A stretch of 64,000 nucleotides of DNA from Atrichornis clamosus. Its lineage: Eukaryota > Chordata > Aves > Passeriformes > Menuridae. The stretch spans positions 107,158 through 171,157 of the forward strand of contig WBMZ01000188.1 in NCBI GenBank assembly GCA_013400975.1, in the 5' to 3' direction. The stretch's first letter is position 1, and every line of letters starts with the position of its first letter. Of the stretch, positions 1-13,937 are shown piece by piece. The position numbers and the translations under genes are program-made. The notes under the pieces are model-generated. The model worked only from the letters and a program-made list of their open reading frames with translations, did not search any database and was not told the DNA's origin.

Positions 1-1054
1 CAAACTGTGTGCGGTTTGTTCTTCCTGCATCAGCATCAGAGCCAATTAAATTCTGAACCCTAAATCTTTATTGTTTCCTATTAGCTTCTAACCAGAAGGA
101 ACACTGTGATTTTCTGAGATCCCAGGCTGAGGCTTGCTGTAGCAGCAGATAGAAAAAAATGTTCTTGTTTTGACTTGTCTGCTGGGTAAGCTTGACATTG
201 AAGCTACATGGTGGAAAATAAATACATAATACCAAGATGTTAATTTTACAGAAACACTTAACTCTTGTGACCACAATTAACACTCAAGGGGGGAAAAAAA
301 GCCATTGACAGGTCTGCCTGGCTCCTGCTTCTGCTCTGCTTCCCAGGCTCCCTCTCCGAGCAGTGGCTCGGCTCCTGCACGAGCCAGGCTGGCGCTGACC
401 CCAGGGGCTGCCTTCAAAGCAGCGCGTGGGGAGGACGAGGGGAGCAGGATGACAGGGAGTTAAATACAGCTGTAAAATGACATTGACTCCCAGCTAGGAT
501 CCAAAACAGAAGTCTCAGAGCAAAGGGTTGCTGAGAACAGCTCATCCTCTCCTCCTCCCTCTGGGAACACCTCTATGAGGAGGGCAGCAGGACACGAGAC
601 CCAGAGGACAACAACAGTTTTGGGGGAGCTACATCCCCCCTATTTGTGCAAACTGACAGAAGGCAGAATTTGCCTTCAATTTATGATGCTACAAGGTCTT
701 ATGTTTTTATAAAATAACCACAAGAGGTGCATCTTGGGAATATGGCTATGTTTGTTTTGCTTAAACACTGCTCCAAATCTCTCACTCCACTCCCTGAGAG
801 CAAAGAACCACTGCTGCAACACTGAACTTCTCAAAATATCATGAATCTCATGATATAATAAAGAATATTTTCACATCTGTTCTATAACAGTAACATTTAT
901 CACTAAACCGGAGAAAGAACTAAAAAAAACCCAAAACAAATCATAATTTTAACAGTGGAAGAACACAGATAACATGCATACAGAAATTAAAGGTGTAAAC
1001 ATGTTTTTACTTATGGTATACTTTCAACCCTACACTTTCTGGTAATATCTAATG

Positions 1055-1097
1055 TAATAATGTATTACTTTCTAATATAATAATGTATTACTTTCTA
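1055..1097. repeat. Short tandem duplication, period 23
   Basis: A 20-base unit, TAATAATGTATTACTTTCTA, occurs exactly at 1055-1074 and 1078-1097. It is a recent small duplication. Confidence 0.9.
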
Positions 1098-4000
1098 GCA
1101 ATTTCTAATACTACATTTAAATTGCCAAGTAGTCAAAGAAGACTTGCTTATTCCAACTACTTTACAGTAAGCTGGCAATGATACACAAGTGGGAGAACAA
1201 AAGAATGCAAGGAATTGAGAAAGAGCTTTAGGAAGTATGAGAAGTAGGTTTTTTGGTCTATGAAACAATCCAAAGCCAAAGGACTACTAATCATTGAAGA
1301 AGAAGGAAATCCTGGAAAGAAATCCATGAGGGGACACTAAAATCTTGAAGAACATGCCACCTTTTTTACTTACTCATTATTATAATAAAGGTAATAATTT
1401 GCTACATGAGATCAATAGAGACTGTGGAAGGTCCTCAAACCAGAATGGCAACCTCAAGAAATGCCAACTACTGGCCAAACTCAACCAGGTTCAAGGATAT
1501 AAATGCCTATCAAAGCTTAATAATTAAGTAATAAATCCCTTTAAATCAATATATTTGGAACACTAATTCAAAATTAAAGAAGCAGATAACATTCAGAATT
1601 AAAATACTGAGCACATAATATGTAAACATCAAACACAAAATATTATTAATTGTTATATACTTCTCATGTATTTGCACTACACACATATTTCAAATGCAAA
1701 TATTAATTTGGAGAGAAATACCTACTGTATATGCACACACTGAAACAGTTTGCTCAGCTATACTGCATCAATGGTTATCTGACAAGTTATAGCATCACAG
1801 GCTGCTCATTTACATATTCAGCTATTCTGTCTGGGTTTTCCTTGAGAATAATTAATAAAACAACTATTTTACAGATCCATACTAACAGCTCCTCCTCTGA
1901 ACCACAGAGATACCCATAATTACGCAAATACAGTGTATAAAATATATACCAACAAAAAGACACCAAAAATGTAAAAATAATTCCTTTCTAAATACTAGGA
2001 AGGTGTCATATTTTTTTCACTATGACATTTAACACCAGCAGTAACAATTTAGTTGATAGAAAAGATTTCCATTTGATATTCATATAATAATCAGTGAGGA
2101 TTCAGTCTCTGAAATACTAACGTGTATTATACTGACACGCAAGAACAGTTTTCTAGTATAATTCAACACACAAGCACTCTGCAAAAAATAAGTGTAAAAA
2201 GAGCAATACTTTAAAAGTTTCTGATTTACAGTATGTTTTTCTGTATTGTATTGTAAGGAGAAAATAGTATTTAGAAAAGTTAGGCCAGATATTGATATTT
2301 AATTTAAACAAGCAGCAATGAAGAAATTCTTAAAAATTTTTTCATTGAAATCTGAAAAAGTCAATAAACCAGAAAATAAAAAGCAGAAATGAGAAAGCAG
2401 TGCAAAAGTAAACACATATGTGGACTACCAAGAAACAGAAGGAAAAAAAATCTTAAAAAGAAGATTAAAAAAAAGAGAAAAAGACATTGTTTACTAAACA
2501 AGTAAAAGGAACTAGAGAGGCAAAAATACAGCTGGGTGACTGTCAGATTTTGTAAGTCATATCTGGGTGATCCTAGATCTGACCTATAAAGTGACACATG
2601 GCAAAAGACATAAAATGAGAACTGAAATTGGATTTTCAGTTCTCTTCTGATAGCAGTGTCTTGAGAAAACAGATGCTTATTTTGGACTGTATGCTAAAAT
2701 TATCCTCTACTTCAAACAGTTTGCACTAAGGTTGCAGAAGAAGTATTTAATCTCCAAGTTTTATTGAAAAAAAAAATTAACAAAACAAAAGGCTAATGTA
2801 GTTCTCTAAGGGCAAACTATTTATTTTTGGTATTCAAAAGGCTTGTCTTACTGCTCATGGTGATACTTTGCCTGACTACTCCACAGTGAGTTGAGCACAC
2901 TCAGTACATGCACTTTTAACTTAAATCTTTCATTTAATTCCTATTCAAGAAGAATTTTAACACCTCTGTTTACAGAATTATTTTTTAACATTACAGTGCT
3001 TCTGCTATAATGGAAGCTTCCCAATGGTCTAAGCATTGAAAATTCTGGTTTGCACCAAGGGACTGATGCGGATCTCCAGACCTTGTAAAATGGAATTGCA
3101 TTAGTGCTTCACTTCAAACACACACTCCTCATCTTAAGCCTCCCACTTGTCCAACTTACTGCACTTCAGCTTGGAGCAGTCTCAGAGCAGGCAAACCAGT
3201 TACCATTAGGACCAAAGTAAAATTGAAGATGCACAATCCTGACATTTCAATCAACAAGAAACATTCAGTCCACAGGACCAGCTAGAAATGGTCACTATTA
3301 AAAAGCCAGAAAAGATAAATAGCACAGATCCTTGCCATCAATAGGTTTTCTCTATACACCTCTTACTGCACTGTCCTGGGTGCTACTGTAGCCACAGCTG
3401 TGAGTGGGTTTGTGGGAAGATTTAAGGAGCAAAGTAAAGGCATCTCTACAGCAATTCAAGTTTCATCTCAGTCTATTACTCTTACTTCAGCAAAAAAGAA
3501 ACTTCCATCTTACCCAAACCTCACAGAATGCTCTAGAGAACTTCCATATTTTCCACTGGCCTCCTAAGACCCATCCTTGAAAAATTAACACAGACCTGCC
3601 TGACTTGGCAGTTTAGCTTTTGTATCTGGGTGAGAAGTTTCACTTTATTGTTTTGTACTACAAAAAAGTGTCCTCTTCTACTGTCCTGCTGCTGCTTTTT
3701 GTGAACATCAGAGCTTCTCCATTTTGTTTGCCTAAGTCCTGGCCTAGGCTGCCCTATGGTCAGAGCTCTCAGCTGCAGTCTGGTCTTTTCTCTGTCAGCC
3801 CAAGGTCAATGCAAAGAATAAAAAAGAGCCAAGACCTTTTAAGTAGAGTGGGTGAGACCGTTATAGGTGAAATTGTCAACACACAAAACCCTCCCCAGAT
3901 TAATCTAAGCACTTCTTACACTCTCCACTTTTGAATTATTCAGGAATAAGTCCTTCTTGCCTTAAAAGAGGAACATTGTGGGTAAGTGCAAACAGAAGTT

Positions 4001-5431
4001 TATGCAAGACACAGAGGGGAGATGTTGAACTGAAATTCAGCTTGCAGTTACAGAGAAATTAATAATGGGACACAAACACAGCTCACAAGGTTTCTTACGT
4101 AAGAGTTACTGTGTTAGAGTAGCTGAGTTCAGTAAAAGGTAGCTTGTCATCAGAAACGAGTGAAATAAATTTGAGAACAATATAAAACCTTTCTGCTTCT
4201 CCTGAAAGAAATTGCAGAGATATTTGGGGTGCTATATTTTGCCCTGATATTTTAAACAAAATAACTGAAATTAAGTTAGTTCTTACATTGTTGGGGCTGG
4301 AGTAAGGTATGTACAGCTCTGCCATGTGATACCAGGCAGACAGACTTACTGCCATTTTGTAAGTACATATTTGCAAGAAGAAGAGCACTCTTCCTTACAT
4401 GGCAATTGTAGAAAAGTAGTTTAAAAAAATCCTTGTTCTTTGTACTCCTCTTTCCCTTTTCTTTCCTTTATTGGTTATCTGTTTCCAATATTGTGAGGGT
4501 CTTCAGCTATTCTGTACTTCCAAATTACAATAGCATCATAATTTCCCAGAGAGTTACTAGGTATTAGGTATACCAGGTAACAGCTACTAGATAGAATCAC
4601 CTTCCTGGAGACAAAGGAGTGGTGAAAGTTAAGGTGTTTGGTACACCAAATCTCTGTTGTTCACACCTCCCTCCCTCCTCTTCTGCACTTTCTATTACCC
4701 AGAAAGATTGACCAAAAAAATACCTCCGTCTAACCAAACTTACGACTTTTTCTTTTTAACCTGATAAAGTAAGAACATACCACTGGTTATTCATGAAGTT
4801 CTAGTTCCTTAAACATGGTAAGACTGAACAGCATCATAAAGCAACAACAAAAAGCCTTTGTTCATAATTCAACTCCCTTTTCAGCCACTACTTACCACAA
4901 AGCTCCTTTACTAATCTTTTCACACTGCCACATTACCACATTACCTGCTCTGGATGGCATTTCCTTCCTACTGCTGGTTTTTTGCCTTTACTCCCAGTTT
5001 ATGTTTTTAATCTTTCTACCAGTCAAACAACACTTTACATAATAGTAGCTACAGGAATCACAATGTGATTTTGTTTGGGGCAGTCATACATGGGTGGTTT
5101 TGGGGTAAGAAACCAGCTGGTTTGGGTAATTCATGGTCTGAAGAGAAGCACATCAAGCCAGAAACCACTGAAGTCAACACTTTCATCCAGGTAACAATGG
5201 TAACACTGGACATATGTGCTAGGTCTTGTGGGGTTTTTTGTTTGGTTGATTGTTTTTCTAGGATGGACATCAAAATATTGTCTACTTAAATCCATTCTAC
5301 TGAGCTCAAGAGAGGCAGAAAAATTATCAACAGTTTTTGGGGTTTTTTTGCAAGATCTCTCAATCTTGCAAAACAGAAGAAAACTCAGAGGGCACTGAAC
5401 ACAGAGCTCTTCTCCTTTTTCCTGTGTACAG

Positions 5432-6013
5432 GAGCAAGTTCTGCAGAACTGGCAAGTAATCGTTGGTCAGAAGGTGGATGATGTGCTCCCTGAGATGACC
5501 AAAAAAGAGCAGATTTCATACAGGCACACGCTTATAGTGTGCTCATGTCCTACTGTGAACATTGTCCTCAGAAGGACCTTAGAGAGTTCAAGATCAACTC
5601 TTTGCCGCTGTGACACGCAGGTAACCACAGACTTCACCCAAGCTGGCAGATCTTGTAGCAGCTGCTCCTCTTCTGGAAGATTTGGTTTCCCTTTCCATTC
5701 TTTTTAAGCCTACTTTGCCCCTATGGCTTTGTCTAGCTATGTTTTAATTAGGTTGCCTCCACCACACCGGGAGGAGGTCAAACTTGGGAAACATCTGTAC
5801 CCTGTTGTCATTTACTTCTATGTCCCCACAGCAGCAGATGCAGTCTCAAATAACTTTTTGTGCCATGCTTTCAGTGACGCTCCTCTAGTTGGAAACTGGG
5901 TGGTTTTCTTTGTATATACATTAAATATGAATACCTACACTACAAGTTTGTATCATTTCCGCTGTCCACCATCATCCCCGTGTAACTTCCAGCACCATTG
6001 CTTTCAAAACAAG
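5432..6013 (+). other. Unidentified nearly open segment with splice-like ends
   Basis: A pyrimidine-rich stretch ending CCTGTGTACAG precedes 5432, and AAG|GTAAGA follows 6013. Between them one plus-strand frame runs 194 codons with a single TAA at 5705-5707. The translation begins EQVLQNWQVIVGQKVDDVLP. No homolog was recognised. It is antisense to FAF1, in intron 7. It may be an exon of an antisense transcript or pseudogene, or coincidence. Confidence 0.2.
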
Positions 6014-9000
6014 GTAAGAGTAAGTTCACTTTGGTCTGCTGATCTAGGCAGGGAAAAATAAAAGTAGATTTGAGGCTTGGTACAAACCCAAAAATTGTGA
6101 TCAAACTATATAGTTAGTAAATTGTTTGTCTAAATCTTTCATGTGTGATGAAAGATTATTATCATAATTCATTAGCAAATTACAGACTTTGTAATGCAGG
6201 CAGTCACAAATTTGGCTTTGTATCAATCAGTTTAGACCAGCTGGGTAGAAATTAACACAACTCTGGGATACATAAAATGAAGTGCTCTTTCATTTTTAAT
6301 TCACTGGAAACTTTGAAGGAAAGAAATGGAAGCCCTTTCAAAAATGTCAATTTTCCCTGCTTTTTGTAAATCATTCCATTTCACTGTAGAGATACAGAGA
6401 TACAAATAAACATACATGGGATGTATGTAATTGAATACCACAGAAACTGCTGAATCAAAATAAATTTAATATAAAGTATATATAAAGAAAAGCAGTGCAG
6501 TTTAAAAAAATCCCTTTCTCTCATTATTTCTAATATATATTAGTGACCACCAGAATTATTAAACAAACACAAAAGCTAAAAGCCAAGCTACTCACAAGAT
6601 ACAATATTGTCAAAATTCCTGCTCTGAGCTTTCTCAGCCAACCAAATGACCTTGTACAAAAATGCTTGTTTTGATTCTGTCTCCTTTGCCTAAGCTACAA
6701 GGCTGTGTATAGTGACAGCTGCATTTGGGAGCAACTTAAAACAAATTTTATCTTAGTGGCACCTAATCCAGAGACTGGTACAAGCAGCATGGAAAAGTCA
6801 GTGTCAAAATTAAACAATGAAGGCTTTTCTAGGAACAGATGCTTTTTCCCTGCAGCTGTAAAAACCTTAAAACAATCCTATGCCCCACTGTCTGGTCACG
6901 CAACTATCACAAAGCAAGGCATAAATTTTGCCACTTCTTGCAAATATTTGCCGAGAGCTGCTATAACCCTTTTTAAAAACAGTAACAGGGATTTCTTGCG
7001 GGTGATTATGAGGCCATTTTATCCCTTACATGAGTGAAAGGCTCTCCAGTTTATGCCCACGATTCCTGGTACAAAAACAAAAGGATAACTTTTCAAGTTC
7101 ATGTTTTACACATAAATAGGAACGTAACTGAAAAACCCTAAGAAACGGGTTTACTACAGAGATAGTGACTGTGTCACTGAGGTGTTATGAATGGAACAGA
7201 GATAAATATTATTAATTCACAGTTGAAATAGCAACTGAGTGTTTTCTTTGCATAGCAATTACAAAGCAATGTCGTGCAGCACTATCATTACACTGCCGCT
7301 TCAAGATACTGTTGACCATTTTTGTGTTGTAACTCCACAACTACTATTTTAAATATCCTCATCACCACAGCTACCTAAAAAATTACCTCTTTTTATTAAG
7401 TGAATGCAGTGATAAACTTCAAACTGAAATACAAACTCTTAGGAAACAACTTCTGTAACTTAATGAGTGTAAGTAAATCCTCAGTTCCCAATTAAGTGAG
7501 CAATTTACAATGTCAAGAATCTAGTTACGCTCCATATGAACTGATGGGGATTTTAGATTAGCTTCTGTTGTGTATTTAAAAGTGATAGCACCAACATGAT
7601 TTACATAAGTAAAATATTTTCAAATATTTTCTCACCAAGCAAGCACTCTAAAATTGTGAAGTGTTTCCTTTCTTACTCAAGTTAAAAAAAAAAAAAAATC
7701 AACTTTTCCAGAACAACAGTTCATTAGCACCTCACTATTTATAAGTATAATTGGGTTGTTTGATGAGAAAACATGAGAGAACACTGTGCCTACTATAATT
7801 TGCACAAATACAAATTTCATTGTTTGAAAACAAATCAGCAATTCAACGATTGTGTTTTTTTTAATATAAGTGTATATCATGCAATAATAGAAGTGATCAT
7901 ATTATAGTTAACACAGAATAGAAAGGTTAAGCCATGTTCTAAACCACTCTAATTTACAAGCTGTAAATTAATTTTTTTAATTGCAAAAAAATACTAACTT
8001 TAATTTTTCATTTGTTATTCAACTAAATATAATTCACACAGATAACAACACTGTGCTATTTAGCTACAGAGTGCTGCTTTCCCACTTTAAATAGCACAGG
8101 AACTAGGGACATAGCTGTTTAATATGTTCATAAAGCTGCTTAGGTTTTCTTGTCATTTCATGCTAACACCTTTTTAATAGCTAGCATTATGATAGAAGCC
8201 TTGCATAAAAATCCACTACCCTGAAAGTAAAACATAGCAAATATTCAAAATCAGAATAGCAAGCGATGGTTTTAATTGCAGTTTTTAAAAAATTCAGGGT
8301 TTTAAATTAGGTCTTGATCCCCAAAATCCTTAGCATCCTTAAATTACATGAGCAAAGCCATTCAATTCAACATGATTACTTCTAAAATAAGGACAACTCA
8401 CATGACTGAGCATTTACAGAGCCAAACCCATAACCAAAATTATAACAATGACTCCTCATTATTTTCAAATTCAAATAAATTGATCCTTATCCTTTGAGTG
8501 TTTCTCTCCAACCCAACTTACACTTACGGATGGAGTGTAATAGAGAAGGAGAGAAAGGAAGAAGAGAGATATAAACATACACCCTAAACTACGAGAGCTG
8601 ACAAACTGAACGTTAACAGATGTGTGACTTCTAATTAGTTATAATAATCTGTGCTATTGGAACCTGCCTCGCCTTCCCTTGGAAATCAAACAGCTTCCTT
8701 TGGAGTTTTAAACTCTCTGGGTGCTTCTAAATTTATTGAAGGAAAAAAACCTTGCTTTCAGCAAATTTTAGATAAACTACAGTGATAACTTTATGAAAGG
8801 AAAATATTAAATTATAATTATCCTAAACAGACACAGTCTTGTGAAACTAACCCTACATTCATATGAAAATACAAAGCATTGACTATAATGAATTTGATTC
8901 ATCCTTGGACACAAAGCTTTACCACAGTAAACTCAGTCAACTGTTGCTCTTGCTTTTATATTCATAGTACTTAAATAGCGCACTTTAAAACAAAAAAAAC

Positions 9001-12000
9001 TCCAATTGGCTTTTCATACATCCACCCTCCCCAAAAATAACGCACTTGAAAAACCCAAATGATATGAAAAGGCTTCAAGGCCTCTTTTCTCCTTTTCACA
9101 GCACTTTTTTTTTATTTCTGTTTGCAGTAATCTGCCTTTCACTTTCTCATTGCTACAGAACAAACGAGGAGGCTCAGCACTTTGAAAAGGGGGCTCAATG
9201 TGTAATGGGTCCACTAGAATTAATTTAGTTGCACCAAATCCATTGAGCAGTGAGGTTTTTTTCTCTTCTCAAATCATTTTGAGTCGGATGCAGCCCCCAG
9301 CCTTTGTAATTCTAGTAAAGCACTTAAAGTGCACAGTAGGTGTTCATCAGGACCATCTGGTCAAAAGCAAAACAAGCTGCTGATTTTGCCTTTGAATAGA
9401 ATGAAGCAAGTGTGAATTAGTCTCTTCAATTAGCACTATTACAACCTGTCAAGTGCATATTGTAAAACAGGATTATTACAGTATTGGTCACCAGTGCAAT
9501 TATTTACTCTCTGCCTTTTCTTGCATATAAAAATGTCCATGTTTACTAGTTTTTGATAACTGAAGATCGTTTCTTTAATGATATGCACGTCCAAACACAC
9601 CAACATCAAATTACAGGTTATGAAACATATTCTGTCAGGAATATATTAAGTTTCATAATTAAGTGAGAAGTAGTGCCCCTTCTTTATCTCTTATTGCTGT
9701 TTCTGTTGCATAAAAAGAAAAAAAAATAAGTTATATATCTTTTTTAATACGATCTCTTCAAAACAGACCTCTTCAGTCAGATATTAAGATATTTTAAGTG
9801 CCTAATAAAGCTATCACTTTTGAACAGGTACATAAAAGGTATTCTCTCTTTATTTCCCAAGGAACTTTCTTTTCATATAATTCCCATTCCCACTTACAAA
9901 AAGTTTATCAAGGATTTCTTTCAGCAAATACATTTTACTTTAGAAATGTGCTGGTTTTCTGTAATAGAAAGGCAAAAAAACAAATTAAGAAGTTGATTCA
10001 GCTTTTTTAAAAATAGAATTATTTTTCCATGTTTAAAAAACGGAAGCCTATCTTGCTAGCAGGTCCTCATTTACTGCTGTAGAACACTGAGGCTATCACA
10101 GTGATGCTTAAATTATGTATATTGCTGTTATGACTTGCTATAAATTGAATATAATTTTAACATGACAGATTTCTTTAAAAAGCAAACAAAATGTTCCAGT
10201 TTCACAAAAACATTATAAGGCTCTTGAGTACCATGAGTATAGCAATGTGTTTTACTGGCTTCTCTGACACTAAGAATATTTGAACAATAGAACATTTGTG
10301 CACCTCCTATTAAATACCAAAAAGCATTAGTTACTGATTTTTATTACAATAATAGTTTTCAACAATATTAAAGCAAGTCCAAAATATCAAAATATAAAAC
10401 AGTCGTTTCTGAAACTATTAATGTATGTGCCATATTTGGATATGGCTATATTCTGGCAAATATATTTTATTGTAATTATTTAGCTACAGCATTTAAAAAA
10501 TAACATTATTTATATATACATTTCACATCTCCATGTCAGTGTCTGACCTTTAGTTTGAATGATCTCACTCAGCAACAACTGGCTTGAAAATATTTTGTTC
10601 AGACAGCAAAAAACAGACCTTAAAAACGTACAAGACCTTCAGCGGGATTGTTTTTCTGCCTGCTGAAGGTAATTCATCTGCTTACCTATATTTATATATT
10701 ACATTTTTTTAGGCCTTTTAAAGAAGGTTTCTGCCTGCACGTTCACAAATGGTGGGTTTGCACCTTGTTTAGCATTCATCCACTTATCAAAAAAGTTTAA
10801 AGAAATTCATCACAAAGGACTTGATTAGTGTCTGTCAACACAGAATTTACAGTTTATCTCAGCCCAGACAGTTGTATGCACAAATAGTTCCTCCTCCTGC
10901 CTGGAGTGCTATTGGGCACATTGCTTTTCATATTCCACCTTAGCCAGTAAGTCTATAGGGAACAGAGAACAAATATATTACCTAGCCCAGGTGACAGGGA
11001 TGCTGAGCAGGCAGCCTCTGGTTAAGTTATTGGCTAAAGAAACGGAATAAAGAGCAGAGGCAGCTGAGCAGAAGCAGCCAGTATTTAAAGAGCCATCTTC
11101 TTTGCATTGTTTGCACAGATTTTGTGTTTTACTACGAATTCTAGTGCCCAGTACATGCTTTACATAGAATTCTCAACTGGAATTTCCAGCAGTTACAAAA
11201 TAAAATCTCCAATCTATGAGGGGACTGAGGGTTCTGCATATTTAGCTCGTCCACCCTTTAGCAGCCATAGCTTGTGTACACTGGATATTTCTGTAATTTC
11301 TGCACACAGGAATCACGAAAAGGCTTCAAAGTCTGTATCAAAAGTAAAACAGAAAAATGCACAGTCTTTGTTTGTTAACAGAGCAATCCAGTTAGTTAAA
11401 AATGTTTGATTTTTTTTCTATGTCACAGACTAAAACAAAAAGAGTAGAGCACACTATTGTGACAAGAACTCAAATCCATTAAGTTTTTCACAAATTAGTT
11501 TGTCTGCTCCAGGATCAGAATACAAACTTGCTTTCCCTGACACATTTAAATATTTCCCCCTCTGAAAAGTGCTGCCCCTTCATTTCTGTCAAATAATATA
11601 AGTACAACTTGCAAAAATGAAAAGTAGCAGAAATGTTAATTCCTAAATGAGAACAAGGTGGTAAGAACAGATGGAAAAGAAATTATCTTGAATGTGGCAA
11701 TGCCTTGTAATTTAATTTAGCACAGAGCTTCTCAAACCTGAAGTTAAAAATTCTCTCCAATTTGCAGACCACCTCTACAAATTATCTTAGCAGAATAAAG
11801 AACAAGTCTTCAGACAGAAAACTCCTTTTAGTCTTGTATTAGGAGTTCAATTTGTCAAATTGTCTTTATTTAACCATCTAATACACTGGAAATGTATTCA
11901 TTTACAGTCTCCAAACTGGCACAAAACCTACCAATTTCCAATTTAAAATGCAGATCATGGAAAAAAGTAACCATGATATTACCCAGAACAGTATCTGCCC

Positions 12001-13904
12001 AGAATTAATTTAATACTGCAATTTTACAAGAACAAACAGATGTCAGAAACCTGTGACACAGATTAATTTACAATTTAGACCATCATGTTATTATTAACGT
12101 TCCAAGTTAACTACTCCCCTACCCAACTCACAAAAAAAATAAAAATCGAATATCCAGAATTTTTTACAAGTTCCATTTAATTTTTTTATTTCTTTTCTAA
12201 AGACTCTGTAAAAGTTCATGATCCCACAACAATATAACCAAGTGTAACACATTTTTTAAGATGAGAAATTAAATCCTAATATGCAAACACTTGGATATTT
12301 TGATACAGAATGTTAAAGAAAAAAAAAGACATTTTCAAGTACCATTCAAAATCCAACTATTAAATTAATATGCATGAAATTTTAGAAGCAGACATGAGTG
12401 CTACAGCTTCAGGCTTCTCTCAGATAATTTTTTTGTCACGTGGTTTCCCCACTAAACACCACAATCTCTTTGAAAAAACAATTAATCCAACTATCATTTA
12501 CTATTAAACATTCATTCTAAACAAGAAAAAAAAAAACAAACCCAGAGAACTGAAGCAATAGTAGTCTAGGAAAGCACAGTTGTGAGCTCACTGGATTTTG
12601 CATTTAATCCATTGCAAAATATTTATGCCTTTTGAAAGGGTGGTGGGGTTGAGGTTTTGGTGTGAGGTTGGGGTTTTTTTGAGACACTTGGAAAAAATAT
12701 CTATTCCTTAAAACTCGCAGTACTATTAACAACAAACTGAACCACCAGCCCTTGAGAGACAGTTGCACCCAACTGTGGCAAGAAGTAGAACATTTATAGA
12801 ATTTTAAGTATTTCTTTTAATAATTGATGTAGTCATTTTGAATCTTTCTGCATAGGATATAGCGTGTGAGTAGATTGCATTAACACTGCTTAAACATTTC
12901 AACTTGTCAGTATGGCCAAGTCGATTTCTGAAATATTTGCAGTATTTTCCCATCGAAACAGTAATAAAGGTAGAATAAATATATGCCACTGCTTTATAAT
13001 CACTGAACATTAATGAATATTTTATGTCTTTTTAAATCTCCCTGTTTAATTTAAAAGGGTGAAATTAAGTCTCCTCCCTGCAATATGCCAATTATCTGTA
13101 AATCAAACAATAACTTGGCCATTATAGTCCTTTTTGTTAATATACCAGAAGCTAATTTGAAAACACTGAGCGGCATTTTTAGGTAATAATTGAATAGTCC
13201 TTCCTGCCCTCTTGTGGTTGGCAACTGCATCACTGAGCTTCTCCACCGTGACAGAAATACACCAGGAGGAAAGTAAACTATTAATTTGTTAAAGTGCGAA
13301 CAAGAGAGTGAAGAAAAAAAAAAATCTAACAGTCCCTGGAGAGAATAGAGACAAAGGAGAGATGGAAAGATACCACAGACTCCTCCAAATCACAAGGACT
13401 GACTAGATTTGTTACAATGATCACTCTATGCTAAAAAAAAAAAATTAAATTAAGAAGCCATTAGGGAGTTAACATACAAAACAGTGCTTGTTTTCTATAA
13501 TTAGACAAATGTTCACCAACCCTTTTACCTCAGCCAAATCCCCAGGGCCTTCCAGGAGCCTTTGCACAGACAGACACATTCACCTGTTCAGCATCAGCTG
13601 CACGAGGGCTGGAGAGCTCTTTTCATTTTAGTCTCTGAAATGGTCCTCACAATTTTATACACTCTGTTGGCTGTAATACTTAGATACACAAAAAGCAAAG
13701 AAAGGTTTGCTGCTCATGCTGGTTATGGGATGGTAGGGGTTTTATTTTAGTTAAGGGGAAAATCATAATTAACTTTTAAATTACATTGACTTCAAATGTC
13801 AACGCATTGACTGCAACCTGCCATTACCAACAAACAAGAAAACTCCAGTGCATGTAAAGGCAGCCTAGATTCCCCTGTCACAGCTTTCTGGTTCCTATAA
13901 GCCT

Positions 13905-13937
13905 GGTAAGACCCACCAGGCTTGGTAAGACCCACCA
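13905..13937. repeat. Short tandem duplication, period 19
   Basis: GGTAAGACCCACCA occurs at 13905-13918 and again at 13924-13937. Confidence 0.9.
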
